This document shows positions 41,101-56,100 of a DNA stretch of 60,000 nt, one piece after another (the stretch's first letter is position 1; each line of letters starts with the position of its first letter). The notes under the pieces are model-generated. The model was not told the DNA's origin. It did not search any database and worked only from the letters and a program-made list of their open reading frames with translations. The stretch is taken from assembly GCA_030141605.1 (NCBI GenBank), contig JAQGDQ010000084.1:545001-605000 (forward strand). The letters run 5' to 3'. Both the position numbers and the translations under genes were made by a program. This DNA comes from Tubiluchus corallicola (taxonomy: Eukaryota; Priapulida; Priapulimorpha; Priapulimorphida; Tubiluchidae).

Positions 41101-44100
41101 CTAACTCTTTGCTTAATTGTTATTTTCGGAGGAATTTGTTTTGAAGTTTAATGATATGTTGATTTATGCGAAGCTGAACTAAGTATTGGAATGTGAGACG
41201 GATCCATTATTCATTCATTTTTGTCAGTTGCTGGATGTAATAGAATTTAAATGAACAGCCATTATTTAAACAATTATTAGTTGAAATCATAGTGACCAAA
41301 CGATTCCTGATGTGATGTCGTCTCACATAGTTTGTCATTTCACATTAGTTTTTCAAAATTTACTTGCAAATTTTAAGTGTTTGCATAAAGTATATCATAT
41401 AAAACATCTATTTTTGTTTCTGAAACAATAGGTAGGTGGCTGTGTTATGTATTTCGTTGTTTTAACTATGTTGTAACTACGGCCCCCTATTAGGAAATGT
41501 TGAAAACTCAGCTTGTTCGAATAGAAAGTTTCTCGCGTAGACAAATATTAATGAGTTTATAAATGAAAATGTTAACTGGTTATTCCCTTTTTCTGTCTTT
41601 GCCTCACGGCTATTTGTACAAAACGTCATTTCTAAACGTAAAGGCATTTAATCTGTAATCTTTCATCTATAAGACAACTTGTAATGCATGAGGGTTGTCC
41701 AAATGCCATCCTCATATTATATTTGTGTGGCTAACAACGAACTGGCCTAAAGTAAGTTTCAACGTGGGGCAGCGCACTTTTCTGTAGAATTGAATTTTCC
41801 GATAATTTTTGGATAGTTTTAGTTTTACAGTTCTTACATTGGTTGTTTATGTGAATTTTTTCTACAACTTCACTTCAACCTGCATGGGCGCATATTTAAT
41901 GCACGTTGCATGTTGAGAAATTGGACTTGTGAAACTCTCGTGTTTTTTACATCACTTAGTTTTGTTGAAACTCTGAATTTAAACTGATGTTTAAATAATG
42001 ATGCACTTTTCACAGTTTCGTTGTGCGCACACACACTTGCTGTAGGTCAAAGGTTAAGTGTAGCACAGTATCGCATCTTAACTACAACCGTCATGTGACA
42101 TGTGAGTAAAGCAAAACCATCAGTCGCATCAGTTCAGTAAGTTCAATTGTTTTACGTAGGCTTTACTTAATTATGCAGTAGTCTATGCGTAGAATGATTT
42201 GCTAGCCTGATATTGCTTGGGAACAAGAAAAATGAAGTAGGTAAGGTTCTAGCTAGCTGTTAAAACTGTTACTACTACAAGGATTGGAAGGCGTTGTCAA
42301 GTGTACACAAATGCGTTGTCTGGTACACTTAACCTTTGACCTTTTCACGATCACCATCAGTCGCTGGAACTGTGAAAAGGCGTGTTGATTGGTTCTTAAT
42401 CATCACATGAGCCTGTAAATTTACACTTTTTGTGCAGATGTTTTGTAGTTAAAATTTTCCAAGTTATTCGATATGAAACAAAATTTTATAATATGCCTTA
42501 TAAATTTACATTATAGTAAATATTTTGATGCAAAATGATTAGCTTGTATTGTGCACTTATTCATGAATTTACAATAATCATTTTTGTAAAGAGTTTGGCT
42601 ACCTCGGTATCAAATTTTGTGAAATAATTTTATCATTTCAAGTTCACGATTTTCTCTTCATGGTAACTTTTCCATTTCTGTAAATTTGCATTCTGTTTCT
42701 TCTTCCATTAATGACCGTTCTGCTGTGAAATGCTTGCTGTTAACGTGTTTCAATTAATTTGTTTCATACATTACAGAAAGCGCAGGTTGTGAGACAGTAT
42801 TTAGTTCTGCTTTTACGTTTTCTTATAGGTTTTGTTTTGTTTCAGGGTTGAAGTTGTCGGAACTTGACATTAAGCCGGTAAAGCAAGAGGGATTGATAGC
42901 CGACAGAAGGGACAAATATTTGGTTAGCTTGGAACACGATCAAATCAAAGACGTAGATAAAAAAACGTACGATCCCGAGCAAGAACCTAGAGTGAGCGTT
43001 ACCGCTAAACTGAACAAGTTCGAGCATACGACTGACGATGTGAGCGTTGAGTACAAAGTGTCGCCCACGGAAATGCCGGGTGTCGCCGAGATGCGGAAAC
43101 AGTTCCAACAGCCTAAGCATGAGCAGCATGCCGGCTTCGATAAGTCAAAATTGGCTGATGATCCTAGCCAAGTCTGTGGTGTGAACGAGTTAAAGACGCG
43201 TCTCTTGCAGAAAGAACAACCCGCGAAGAAAGAGTTCAACAAAATCGAACTTGTCGAGATGGAAGAGGATGCTCCGATTCCGGACATTTCGAATCGACGG
43301 AGCGTTTTCGAAAAGCGGGATAGTTCCCCGACTAAGGCCGTCAATGGGCATAGATATCCGGAAAAGATTGACATTTATAGCGAGCCTGTGCAAGATTACT
43401 TTCATAATGAAACTGAGCATGTGCCGACCCGTACATCACAACTGAACACGAACAATAATAACAATAAACAATGGAACATTGCCCCACTGAAAATTTCACC
43501 CCGTGCGTGGGACAAATCACCTCTTAAAATTTCTCCCAGAGATCAGCCTCCGGCATTGGAAAGACCTACAGGACAGCTCTCGCCCAAGAAGCATAACACT
43601 CAATTAAAGGTAAGAATTTTTGCCATTTTTTTGACAATTTTTGCCTTCCAGTGACAAGTTTATTGTTCATGTGTGACATAAATATCATGAAATCTGGTAA
43701 CATAACATAACATGAGATAACATAATGTATCGTAACGTAAGGTACATAACATAATCTTTTATTCATCTTGCAATACACACACAGTTATAATACAAATACT
43801 AATAATTTGAAAAAACATTTTGTGAAGAAAGGGCACCGAATGATCAATTGGTCATCTAGTCAGCTGCCCTTTGGTCAGTGATGATCATTTTTAAAGGTGC
43901 TGTGCTATGAAAAATAAACAGAAAAACTGATATTACAGCTGCTTATAGCAGAGAATTGCCACATTTATTTCTTTCTTGTAAAGAAGAAACATTTTGGGGT
44001 TACCTATTATGTTTTATCCTTGGTACTAGAGTTTTGTGTTCAAATATCTTAACAAAATGTGCGTGTGTGTATGTATGTAATTGTGAAAGCCAAGCCACAG

Positions 44101-47100
44101 TTGTGTGCACAGTGAACAAATGCTAAAAGTAGTGCCATTCACTTTCATCAAGTTAAAAACCGTCACACCTTTGGCAATAGGCTCTGTGTAAAGAAGTTAT
44201 GTGTAACACTGTACATAATGAATGGTACCACCCAATTACTCATCAAAACCAGTACTGTTTAACTGTGAATGAAAATTTCCTCCTGCAGAATGTTCATCAT
44301 AGTTGGCAGCACAGCTTTACTGTGTATATGGAAAAAAATCTGTCAGTGTTTGTCGGAAATCGACAGAATTTGAACAATGCAGGGAGATTAGTTCTATTGC
44401 TAGAGGCGGTATCCATTCACTTCCTGGTGAGAACAGATCGCTAACGTGTGCAAATTATTCCAGGATTAGCACAATTGAGAAAACGTTTATGAAGTTCATT
44501 GCACTTGTTTTACACTAATTACCAAAGAATGTGCAATTACTTACAAGAATGCGAGATTTGTTCATTGCGTAATGGATTTAGGGCCCTTAGTATCCTAGAA
44601 CCCTTAAGCTGGGCCTAGTACAATGCAAGTCCGTCTCCACAGGTGTGCTATTGCATTACTGCTATTTCAATTGTTATGGATGCTTGCCTTACTATAGGGG
44701 TCAAAGACTAATTATGGACTATGCACACATATCTCTCATTCGTGTTGTAGTATTAAAACTAACTGTGTTACTAGCTGTTGTCAATTCAATAATATTTTAA
44801 ATAAATTGCAACCTCGGCAACGTTAACATTGGCCGTGCAATATGCGTAACGTGGTGACATCTGCTGACGAGAAACGAAGCATTATAAACTTATTCCCCTT
44901 TAAATAAGTGATATTTAAATTGTATTTAATGGTAGAAAGAAACCCTATCTTCTTCTTTGTCTTTATTCAATAAAGGAAATGGAGGGCATACCCTAGGCAT
45001 GTTGAAGCACTCAACCCAATCAAGTAGTTTGGGAATTATCAATAGACACAATATTGCCAAGAGACTCCGTTATCATACTTTTGTATAACTAATAGGATGA
45101 TGTACATTGATAATTGTTTCTGGTGTCCTTCTGTACTCTGTGAGCTTTGTATATCTCAATTTTGAGTGTTATCTAATGAATTACTTGTGTTTTTGTATGT
45201 ATGTCTGCTCTCAACTAAATGTATTTGTTACACAGTGGAAAAACTCCGATCAGTAAATATTACTGTAAGTCTATCCACTTAAAATAAACAAAGTTTTTTA
45301 AAAATAAATATATAAAATATATATATATATATATATATATCAATAGACACATTTCCTAATATTTAAAGCGGTCTCCTCTTAGAATGTCGTTTGGCTTGTA
45401 TGGTGCAAATAATTTATCAAAAAAATGTTAAGGCGACCGAAACCGTGTCAACGTACTGCGTAGTTAAAAATCAAGGGCCGCTACACTTGTAAACGTATTT
45501 TAAATTAATTGTTTTTGTGCACGCTACCCCAGTTCCGCTATTACCAGTTAACAGGTACAAAACAATGGTTTTTATGCTGTTTTTTCGTCTGTTGGCACGT
45601 TAGGAATGTGACAATCTTTCTGTGTGTTGATTTTGCTGAGTAACGGAGGATGTAATCTCATTACTGCTGTTGTTATAGACGCTGTGCAGAGCTTGTAATC
45701 AGTTGTGCATATTGACTGTTTTTCTACTGCGCATGTTAAATCAGAGACTGGAAAGTTTTCCAGCGTTAAAATCCGAATTACAGGATGCTAAAATAACTGG
45801 ATGACTCAGAGGTAATTCCAGTAATTCGGGACAGTGACATCGTCATTACATTTCTAGTTTCAGACTAGAACTGACTTGGGACTGGCAGTATCCTTCTCAA
45901 AGCTCATGGGAACGTGCAGGGGTCATTAAGACGGGTAAATAACTGAGTCAGAACTTGAATGAAACGTTGTTGTTTTTGTGTTATGGGACAAGGAAAGGTG
46001 AACATTTATCCCACTTATCCCTGAAATCTAGCCCTGAAATTCACACGGTCTTTGCCCCCTGCTCTGTTTCCGACTACACACCCCCTTTCTGGTGAACATG
46101 GTTAATGAATTACTGCGAGCAGTCATCATTTTTCCTCTTCACAGCTAGACGTTTTTATGACCCATGGCAAGGGAGAGCTCTTCGACCACTTCTGATTGAG
46201 TGGTGGTGCAAGCGACACGTCTAATATAACCGTCTGCACTTGAAAACTCATTCAGCTTCTTCAAATTTCTGGTTTTTCCACCAATCTTTCTGTGCCGTGT
46301 TTATTATAGTTAAGAAAATTCAACGCGCTTTTCATTCTGAGCAGGGATTGGTAATTAGTTTTTACCTAAATTGAGCACTTCTCCTTCAACGTGTGAAGAA
46401 CACAATTAACTGATGCAGTTTGGTAGTTGAATTATGATAGGTTCTAGTGACGTGTCTAGATTGGATGGGACCGGTCCTCCTGAGTTTAATCAGTTGTTTC
46501 TTTCTGAATTAAGTGTAGAAAATAATCGAGAATGGTGTTGTGTCTCCATCTGGCCGTATTTGGACATGTGCAGCAGTGTGGCTTTCGCTAATGAGGTAGG
46601 GTACAATGGTCAGTTTTTTTTCGTGGACACTTTGAATTAACGTATTGGTTTTATTGAACGTGATTCGTGTTTATTTCAAGTCGGCTTTTTCGATGAAGTT
46701 TAGTTTAGTTTACTCCATTTGCTATAACAAAATAATACATAAATATGGTGAAAATACAAAATATCAGATTAAAAGAAACAAGTAAATAATAAAGTTGATT
46801 AATGAATCATTGGCGCTGTCCAAAAAGAAAACTTCTAAAGGTCAGGCGTTTACCTGAACAGTTAACATAAAAACTCCAAAGGGCTTTCATTGCCGACTGT
46901 AAAAAATAATCTACAATCAACTGCAAATAACAGAGACTGTTGTTACCCCACTTTTACCCTAAATACCACACACCAGGCAGGGCAACAGCAGGTACCATTT
47001 TTTAAAGTCTTTGATACGACCCGATTCTAAGTATTACTAATAAACAGAAATTTCCAATGTACAATTGCAGATGTACCACTAACATAGGTCAGCTCACATG

Positions 47101-50100
47101 AATATCTCAACTGAAATGACCACTGTGATAAGATAAAATCTAAAAGTAATGTCATCTTGGGCTTTCTTCGAAGAACGCTTACTGATTGTTCTGAGGAAGC
47201 AAACCAGATTGCTTATCACACCTTAGTTACGCCTAGGATGGAATATGTTTGCTGTGCTGGGAGTTCTTATACCCAGCGTAAAATTACTAACTTGTAGAAG
47301 GTTGAACACCAAGCAGCTCATTTTGTTAAAAGTGAATATCGCCAAATGGATGGTGTTGTGACATCACTACTTCAGCAACTGGAATGGGACACTTTGAAGA
47401 ACAGACTTGTTGCTCCACCAAGCCAATGTGTTCTGGTGGACTGGTGAATATACCCTTTCCTACGTGCGTTGTACCACCCTCCTTACGCACTAGTTCTTGC
47501 CACTAGTATAAATATGTCCATGTAGTGTCCTCTCCTACACATATTCCCTTCATCCTTGAACAGTCAGTATACAGAACAGGCTTCCAGCCATGGCAATAAA
47601 TGCTAGCTCCATTGAGGCAGGTGACCTTGACACTATTAGAGGCATGGGGCCACCTGTTCATATAAGAAGATTGTAAAAATATTACACGTTTTTTAAATGC
47701 ACACTAATAATCCACTTCCAGCACGTTGTTCGTCTATGATATCAAGTGGACATAGTTGGATGATGCACGTGGCATGGTGACGTCACTCATCATTCCAGTT
47801 TAGCTATTTTGAGTTTTTGGAATTATCGATTGAAGACGTCAGTATCGAAGTCTCGACCTGCCATACTGAAAGCGGACGTGTCACCACTAGACCGTCTGGT
47901 ATGAGTTGTGCTGTTGTACAACAGTACGGCTGCAACTTCCATCAGTCCTATGCCTTCTTGATCCACAGCTTCTTTCCATTCTTTTGTGATTCTATTTTAT
48001 TCTGCAACTGTAATTTGTGCCAGAGGGATTGGCGCAGTTTCATATAGGACTTCTTCCAATGTCTAGGCCTGTATTACTTTACGAAAATACTTTGTCAGTG
48101 CTTAACCCGTGGGTCCCCATATTATTCCCAAGATCACAGCATCACAGGCCCAAAACAGTTTTTTTCGTGTTTCTGCTGTTTCAACTTTACTGTACGGTCA
48201 TTTGCATCCTTTTTCCACACTGTATAGTGATTGTATTTGCTTCCACATTACAACATATTTTTCGTGTTACTGAATTTTAAAAATATCTGAATATTTCTGT
48301 GTTCTGTTAAACTTGCGGAGATAAATAAATATGTGTGCTTGTATAGCAAAATGGTCCATAAGTTGGCAAAATTAAGTTTTTCTAGTTATTCACATATCCC
48401 GAATCTCCATTTCATGAGGATCATTTTGGTACCAAGTTCATCGCTCTATGTTATTACTAAGCTGAGATAATCCACGTTGAAGTTGAGGTGCAGGCTGCGC
48501 ACTGAAAAACAATGTTAAAGTCAGCCATTGTATTTGTTGCGTTTCTACAAAACACTTAGCAACCACTCAAATGTTGCTTGCTACAGATCTTGCAAGAACA
48601 CGTTGAAGACATGTTTAAATCCAGTAGATGGTTCTTCCTGAGGAAAACGTTCCCTTGGCAATAGAAAAAAATCAGAAGCAAAATGACAGCTTCCATGAGT
48701 TACTATCGGAGTTTGAAAATACCAGTTTTTTTACAAATGCAGTACTACCTTCTAGCCAGAAAAGTGGGTAATGAGTTATAAAATTTAATTTTTAGTATTT
48801 TTTGAACATTTTCTTGATAATTAATGCTAGAATATAAAAGTCCAGTATATTCTTTGTTTTTATAAAAAAAGAAAAATTGATATTCGACCCCTTGTTTGGT
48901 ACATTCTAGTTTGAAGCATAACGTAGTTTTAACTATGCCAACTTATGGACGGTTTTGGTTTGCAAGCAAACATGTATTCTACATGTATACATTCATAATT
49001 TCTCCAGTGACAGCTTATCGACAGTGTCGTCATAATTGCTGTAGCTATTTTTTACAGTTTTAACAATGATACGTGTGTGAATTTAGTATTTCAATTGTCA
49101 TTTTATGAAATCGGAAGGGATGCGATTTCTAGATCTCATTTTGTAATTGTGTTGTGATAACATCAGTGATAACATACATATATCTTATCTTATCCTATCT
49201 TCAACTTGACAATAAATACCGTTAGTATCAACAGTACCGTATGTGAATGTGTAGGGTTACAGCTTTGTTGTCGACTGCAGGGACACCGTAGTGATGTTGT
49301 CTCGAACACTGTTTGATGTCTATTGTTGTTTATTTTAAACATTCATTATTGATATTATGAATAACTAGTATATGACAGTGCTGTGTCTTTTCATTTTCGA
49401 TCATTTCTTATTAAATTGTGGCTTCTATAAAGCACAATTGTTTCAGATCGAGCTGTCTCCTAGAGGAATGCCTGTTCAAGAGAAGAGAGCCGAGATTGGT
49501 TTACTCATTGTACCTGAAAAAGAGCAACAGGTAGTTTTAGATTTCAGTTTTTTTTGCATAAAGATGATTCGTTTACGTTTGTTCGCAGTTATGCAAAAAT
49601 TTGCGAGAATTGATTGCTAGTAAGTTCACCATCAGTTCAAGGCATGTAGAAAAAAATCATAATTTCGTAATTACTGTAATTCTTTCGTATCAAAATACAA
49701 TAAACTATGTGTAACTCGAACACCTCGGGACCGAAATGCGAAAGTTTGAGTTAGACAGTGTTCATAAGAAAACAAGATGAAGTCGCTCATTGATGTCGGA
49801 CAATACACTGCAGCGTGTGAAAATGACAAACTGAGTCTTTAATCAAATATCAAACAACAGTTTTTACGAATAATCAAAAATAAAATGTCTGGCCCACCTC
49901 TACTGTAGCATGGTCAATAGAATTCGGCAATAATAATATTATGATCTACATTTAACCAAGTTCATTAAGCCATATCGTGTGCAGCGTTCTGCTAAGGTAA
50001 TGCAGGAAATCTTAGCATTTATTGCTGAAATTAGCAGTTAAAGTTGTAATGTTGTCCACACTTTCGTACGGGAGATTGTTCAAGATAGGTGAGGTAATTT

Positions 50101-53100
50101 CAGTTAGATTCTGATAAATTGAACCAGGAATTCAGTTACGCGACAATATGAGTAGCAGATTTCGAGTTACGCTATGTTTGTTAAAGGGAAAGATGAAATC
50201 AAAAATCCACAAGATTTGAGATGCGCAGCAATTCGAGTTATACGTAGTTTTCTGTATATGCAAATTTACAAACACGCCATCAGACATATTAGTGGTTTTC
50301 ATTGCATCTCGCATGTCTGCTGACCTCTTAATTCTTGCACTTGTCCGTGTAACGAGTTTTATCAGTATTTAATATTGTGACATCACCATAGATAGATTAA
50401 TTGATTGACTGATTTTTCAATTATTCCAAACATAAAGTTCATATTGAAACTACAGTTACAACAACACTAAATAACAGTTAAGAACGTACACATAACTTAC
50501 AAAATAGAGTTACGTTTTCTAAATTTTTATGAAAACCCGAATTCCATGACAACGGTACTTGCTGATCTGAACGACATACCCAGGCAGTTGGACAAAAAAA
50601 CTTAATAAGTGAGCAACCCGATGCTTGACGTTGCAGAAATGCATTCTATTTCTGACTGCTTTGTGCTGCCCTCTTATGTGAGTCCTGTTAATCTTAAACT
50701 TTTATTGTCCTAAGCCAACACAATGATGACTTTCATTCCACAATTTGCATTCAGGGCCGTGAGATAAAGCTATAAACATCTGGTTTATTGTTGTTTTATA
50801 CGCCTAGTTGACCTACTTATCGCAATTTAATTGTAGGTTAATATCACACCATGGGTAATAAAAGAGTGACAGTTTTCCTAAATATTATTGAGGATTTTTA
50901 TTGTCAAGTTCACAAACCTTAGTTTCTTATCACGTATTCTGAAACTCGTGTTATCATAAAGTTTAGTTAGTAGGGCATGTGGGCTGAGCGTGTATACCTC
51001 CTCATTATCAAGTAATCCGTGCCCTTTGCTGTGTCTAACACTGTATTACGCAAATCATGTATAGCCTACCTGATTTTATTGACTTGATATTCTGTCTTCT
51101 TTAACTTCTTAGCTTTAATTTTGAAAGGGCCTAAGTAACGTTGGTTTAGTAGTTCCATAATTTTTGCTTTTTACTCTGCGGAGTTAAGGAGTGGTAAGTG
51201 TAGACTTAGTACCAGGTTGCTGTATGGTAATAGAAAGGAGTAAGATAGGTGACACTCTTTACGCCTTGTTTCGTGGAGCCAGGACCTGTGTTTAGTAGAC
51301 ATTCAAGTAAAATATGCTTTTAGCCTCATGCAGTCTTTGGTAGAGCTCTCATAGATGGATAGTTCGTTTTAATAAGGTAGGTTAGTTTCTGTAGATTGTT
51401 AGTTTAGCAAATTCCTCTGTGGCACTTCACTAGAAATGTGCAGTTCAGGAACTAATAGTTTATCTGAATAGAACAGCTCCTGATAGCACCACTTCACTTA
51501 TCATTTTTTACTGCAAGCAGCATTTGCTGCAAAAAACGTGATTTAAAATGCATTTTTGTTTTAATATCTTTCTTATCCAAGTTCTTTTTATTTTTCTTAA
51601 CCAAATTATTTTGAAGGACTTACAAAGTAAATTTTCTATATGGCATTTTTAAATAAATTTTAAGAATATTTATTGCATAAATTATTTGCATTCAAATGCA
51701 AAAGATTAGATGAACTAAAATCATATATTTAAATATCAATTTTTGCTATTTTATCTTTCTAGATACTGTTTTCCATCTGTCCTTGTATCAGTAAAGAAAA
51801 AACTTTTATTTTGACATGTTAAAGGTGCATATAATATGTTTACACATGGTAGCACACGCATATTATCCTTTACCCGGTAGTAGCAGCATTGCTTTTGATA
51901 ATTCTGGCACCTTAATTGCTAATCAAACCTTCTAGTTTTCCGTGTGTCTTAACACTTTCAGTTTGCATTTACTCAGCTTAGTAACTGCGTAGCTTTGGTT
52001 TTCTTGGTTCTTTGATTGCCCTTGTGTAAAGCAGCTAGTGTCATGGTGGCCTTGGTATGGATGTTTTACAGTTGGCGATGCTCATAAACTAACATTCTTG
52101 CGTGTTTCACTGTGTAATTGTGTAAGACACAGTCTTGTTGTCAACAATGAGGAGAGTTTAGTGATATTGTCTCAAACATTGTTTGTTGTCAATAATGTGG
52201 ACTCTATAGTGACATCGCTTCAAGCATTGTTTGTTATGAACAATGCAGACGTTTTAGTAACATTGTTTGGTATCAACAGTGCAGACGTCCTAGAGATACT
52301 ATTCCAAACTGTGTTTGAAATTTAACATTACCAAGTAAAATTTATTTTCAATGGTATGTAGATAACTTAGCTAAACATAATTATACAACTCCTAAGTCTC
52401 AGTGTTGCAAAAACTTGCTAGTTTATAAATTCAAAACACCCATTTTCTACGAGGTTTTGGTCAAATTGCTAACGTAAAGGGTTACAGGGTAATTAGCTGT
52501 TTAAATTTAAGCTTTGACGGCTTCTGCATATATTTTACTTGTGCTCAAGCAGAAATCTGCAATTTAGACAATCAATTTTACTAAGACTATTTTTTATCTT
52601 CCCGTTGAATAAGCAAGCAGTTTTTAAACTTAGAGGTCATTTTCGTCCCGAGAAAAGCAGTAGCTGTCTATCATTTGATTCTGTTGCCATTACAGTGAAG
52701 CTAAATAATCGTTGTCAAAATAGAGGAAAAGTCGTATTTGCCTTGAGGGTAAAGAATGTTTTTAAAGTGTTTACAAGGCTGTAGCTGTTTTCTTTGCTTG
52801 AGAAATTACTTTACCAGTTTCTAGCTCATTTTGTGGTTAAACACTTTTGCTGGTGTCTGCTAGAATGATTTATGCCGTTCTCAAGCAACATTGAGGTACC
52901 AAGGAAGTCATCAACCCCCAAGCAGGTATCAATCGTCTCGATGTTTATTAAGTTTTGGAAAAAGTTAGCAAAAAATCAGCAGTAACTGGAATTGGTGTTT
53001 ATAGAAAGCAACTATTTTTCACGAATTTGTAGCTCACAGCTGGAAGATAGTGGTCCACAATTTAGTAAGAAGTACTCTTGTAGCACAGAGCTGTCTACTG

Positions 53101-56100
53101 TTTGTGATCTAGAAAAAAATCACCTCTTAGTGCAAACATTTCACGAGAAATTGGTGAATTGAATCGGGGTGCAGAGATTCCCAAGTCTTAATCCACATTT
53201 TGTGACCTCTGAAATTTACTGTGACCTCAACTGAGCCATTTTTTATCTCTTTCACTACCATGTCATCACTTCCCTTATATACCATATGCATTTCTCTGCA
53301 TTTAAAATTGTAAGTAGAAAACTGGATTATTGATTTAATTAATTTGGGGGGGGGGCATTTTTTGTACATGATAGTAGGTACGGTAGAACTTGTTGATTGA
53401 GCCTGGGTTTCAAACTAAACCTCACAAGCTTCCACACCCCTGAAAAACCGGGCATGCACTGCCCCGACATGAGCTGTCTTATTTCTTTTCAAATTCTCTT
53501 GTCAAAACTAAATGCCCGTACAACTGCATTAACATGGTGCTATAGAAACCTTGCAAAATAAGTGACATCCCAACATTGCACCAATACTGATGCAGGTAGT
53601 TCAAATCTCATACTCTAGCATATTTTTCTTACATTTTTCACTGCAGTAATGTTTATCAGTGAATATAATAACACTTATTTTGTTCTAACAGGGCAGTAAA
53701 CCACAATTTGCCCAAAAATTACTGTCATTTGTTTCGTAATGTACGGTTTCGGATACCCTGTCAACCTCGACACGGTTTTCACTTTCAACGTTTTTCTTGA
53801 CAAGATTTTTTTTTACTTGAGATGTTTGATTTTTGTGATGTGCAGAATGGATTGGTATCCAGACATCCAACAACATTGTAGAGAATCGTGTTACATTTGT
53901 GCTAAACTCGCTGCTATTCATCGGAGGAGTAGAATAAATCGTTTGGTACATTGTTGCCTGAAATTTAACAAAACCATAGTTAACAAAACCGAATATTTAC
54001 AAAAGTGTTGCTGGTTATGTTATTCACTTAGTCTAGAAAGTTTGGTGCAGATTTAAATTTACCAAAGTTTTTAGTATGGCATGGATTTAAATCTAATTAC
54101 CTAAGTTTTTACTATGACATGGATTTAAATTTACCAAAGTTTTTACTATGACATGGATTTAAATTTACCAAAGTTTTTACTATGACATGGATTTAAATTT
54201 ATCAATGTTTTTACTATGACGTGGATTTAAATTTACCAAAGTTTTTACTATGACATGGATTAAATTTACCAAAGTTTTTACTATGACATGGATTTAAATT
54301 TATCAGTGTCTAATCACATTTTATTGCTATTTATTCTACGGGCAGTGAATGTAATAGAGACTTGATGAAATAATGATGTGCTTATTTGCAGGTAAAAGAG
54401 AAGCTTACATCTACCACCACAGGTAGGTACATATGTCTGTGTGCGTGCGTGCAAGGGTGCATGCGTGCGTGTGCATGTGTGTTAAGGCTTAAGAGGACAT
54501 CAAATGCAGATACGGTGTGTGGCATATGTACGTGCATATTATAGTCTAACAGCCCATGAAAGTAGGCAGAATGGGCTGTTATGGTGTAAGGTAGAATGTG
54601 CGGCGATTGACGGGCGCTGAGATGCGTGTGGGACGGGTTGCTGCACCACAGGTCATGAACATTTCTTGTTGATTGTCGCATACTCTGGGCCTACGGTCAC
54701 ATCTTCCATCACTGCACATCCTGGATGTATTGCACATCTTCCAGCACCGCACATTCTGGACCTATCAGTCACACCTTCCATTACTGCACATTCTGGACCT
54801 ATCAGTCACACCTTCCATTACTGCACATTCTGGACCTATCAGTCACACCTTCCAGCACCGCACATTCTGGACCTATCAGTCACACCTTCCATTACTGCAC
54901 ATTCTGGACCTATCAGTCACACCTTCCATTACTGCACATTCTGGACCTATCAGTCACACCTTCCATTACTGCACATTCTGGACCTGTCAGTCACATCCTC
55001 CAGCACCGCACATTCTGGACCTATCAGTCACACCTTCCATTACTGCACATTCTGGACCTATCAGTCACACCTTCCATTACTGCACATTCTGGACCTGTCA
55101 GTCACACCTTCCATTATTGCACATTCTGGACCTATCAGTCACACCTTGCATTACTGCACATTCTGGACCTATCAGTCACACCTTCCATTACTGCACATTC
55201 TGGACCTGTCAGTCACACCTTCCAGCACCGCACATTCTGGACCTATCAGTCACACCTTCCATTACTGCACATTCTGGACCTATCAGTCGCACCTTCCATT
55301 ACTGCACATTCTGGACCTGTCAGTCACACCTTCCATTACTGCACATTCTGGACGTATTGCACATCTTCCAGCACCGCACATTCTGGACCTGTCAGTCACA
55401 CCTTCCATTACTGCACATTCTGGACCTATCAGTCACACCTTCCATTACTGCACATTCTGGACCTGTCAGTCACACCTTCCATTATTGCACATTCTGGACC
55501 TATCAGTCACACCTTCCATTACTGCACATTCTGGACCTATCAGTCACACCTTCCATTACTGCACATTCTGGACCTGTCAGTCACACCTTCCATTATTGCA
55601 CATTCTGGACCTATCAGTCACACCTTCCATTACTGCACATTCTGGACCTATCAGTCACACCTTCCATTACTGCACATTCTGGACCTGTCAGTCACATCTT
55701 CCAGCACCGCACATTCTGGACATGTCGCACATCTTCCATCACCACACATTCTCGACCTATCAGTCACATCTTCCATCACCACACATTCTCGACCTGTCAG
55801 TCACATCTTCCATCACCACACATTCTGGACCTATCAGTCACACCTTCCATTACTGCACATTCTGGACCTATCAGTTGCATCTTCCAGCACCGCACATTCT
55901 GGACGTGTCAGTCACACCTTCCATCACTGCACATTCTGGACCTATCAGTCACACCTTCCATTACTGCACATTCTGGACCTGTCAGTCACACCTTCCATTA
56001 TTGCACATTCTGGACCTATCAGTCACACCTTCCATTACTGCACATTCTGGACCTATCAGTCACACCTTCCATTACTGCACATTCTGGACCTGTCAGTCAC

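Larger units (their letters stand above)
33415..42845 (+). other. Intron 11 (9.4 kb)
   Basis: The largest intron. It holds two candidate microexons, dispersed repeats D, E, F and B, a 103-bp duplication, a 30-bp and a 63-bp array, GAT and C runs. Nothing recognised in 33420-34200, 36305-36935, 36965-37475, 37900-38275, 38300-39010, 39765-40115, 40680-42005 and 42400-42845. Confidence 0.6.
43610..49446 (+). other. Intron 12
   Basis: A 5.8-kb intron with a TA run, a LINE fragment and a family C MITE. I recognise nothing in 43660-45300, 45345-47090, 47480-48325 or 48980-49440. Confidence 0.6.
49531..54391 (+). other. Intron 13
   Basis: A 4.9-kb intron with one pogo-like MITE and two minisatellites. 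Nothing recognised in 50260-52115 or 52325-54050. Confidence 0.6.

Noticed and set aside
42842-43420. Reverse-strand ORFs over exon 12
   Set aside because: Shadows of the forward coding frame, which is phase-matched to its neighbours.
52864-52925. Possible exon (CTGCTAG to AGCAG-GTATCA) reading QATLRYQGSHQPP
   Set aside because: It would enter in phase 0 and leave in phase 2, incompatible with exon 14, and no partner exon restores the phase.
53739-54056. 105-codon ORF with several Cys (CRESCYICAKL)
   Set aside because: No recognised family, no splice sites in phase, and the opposite strand is also open; probably chance.
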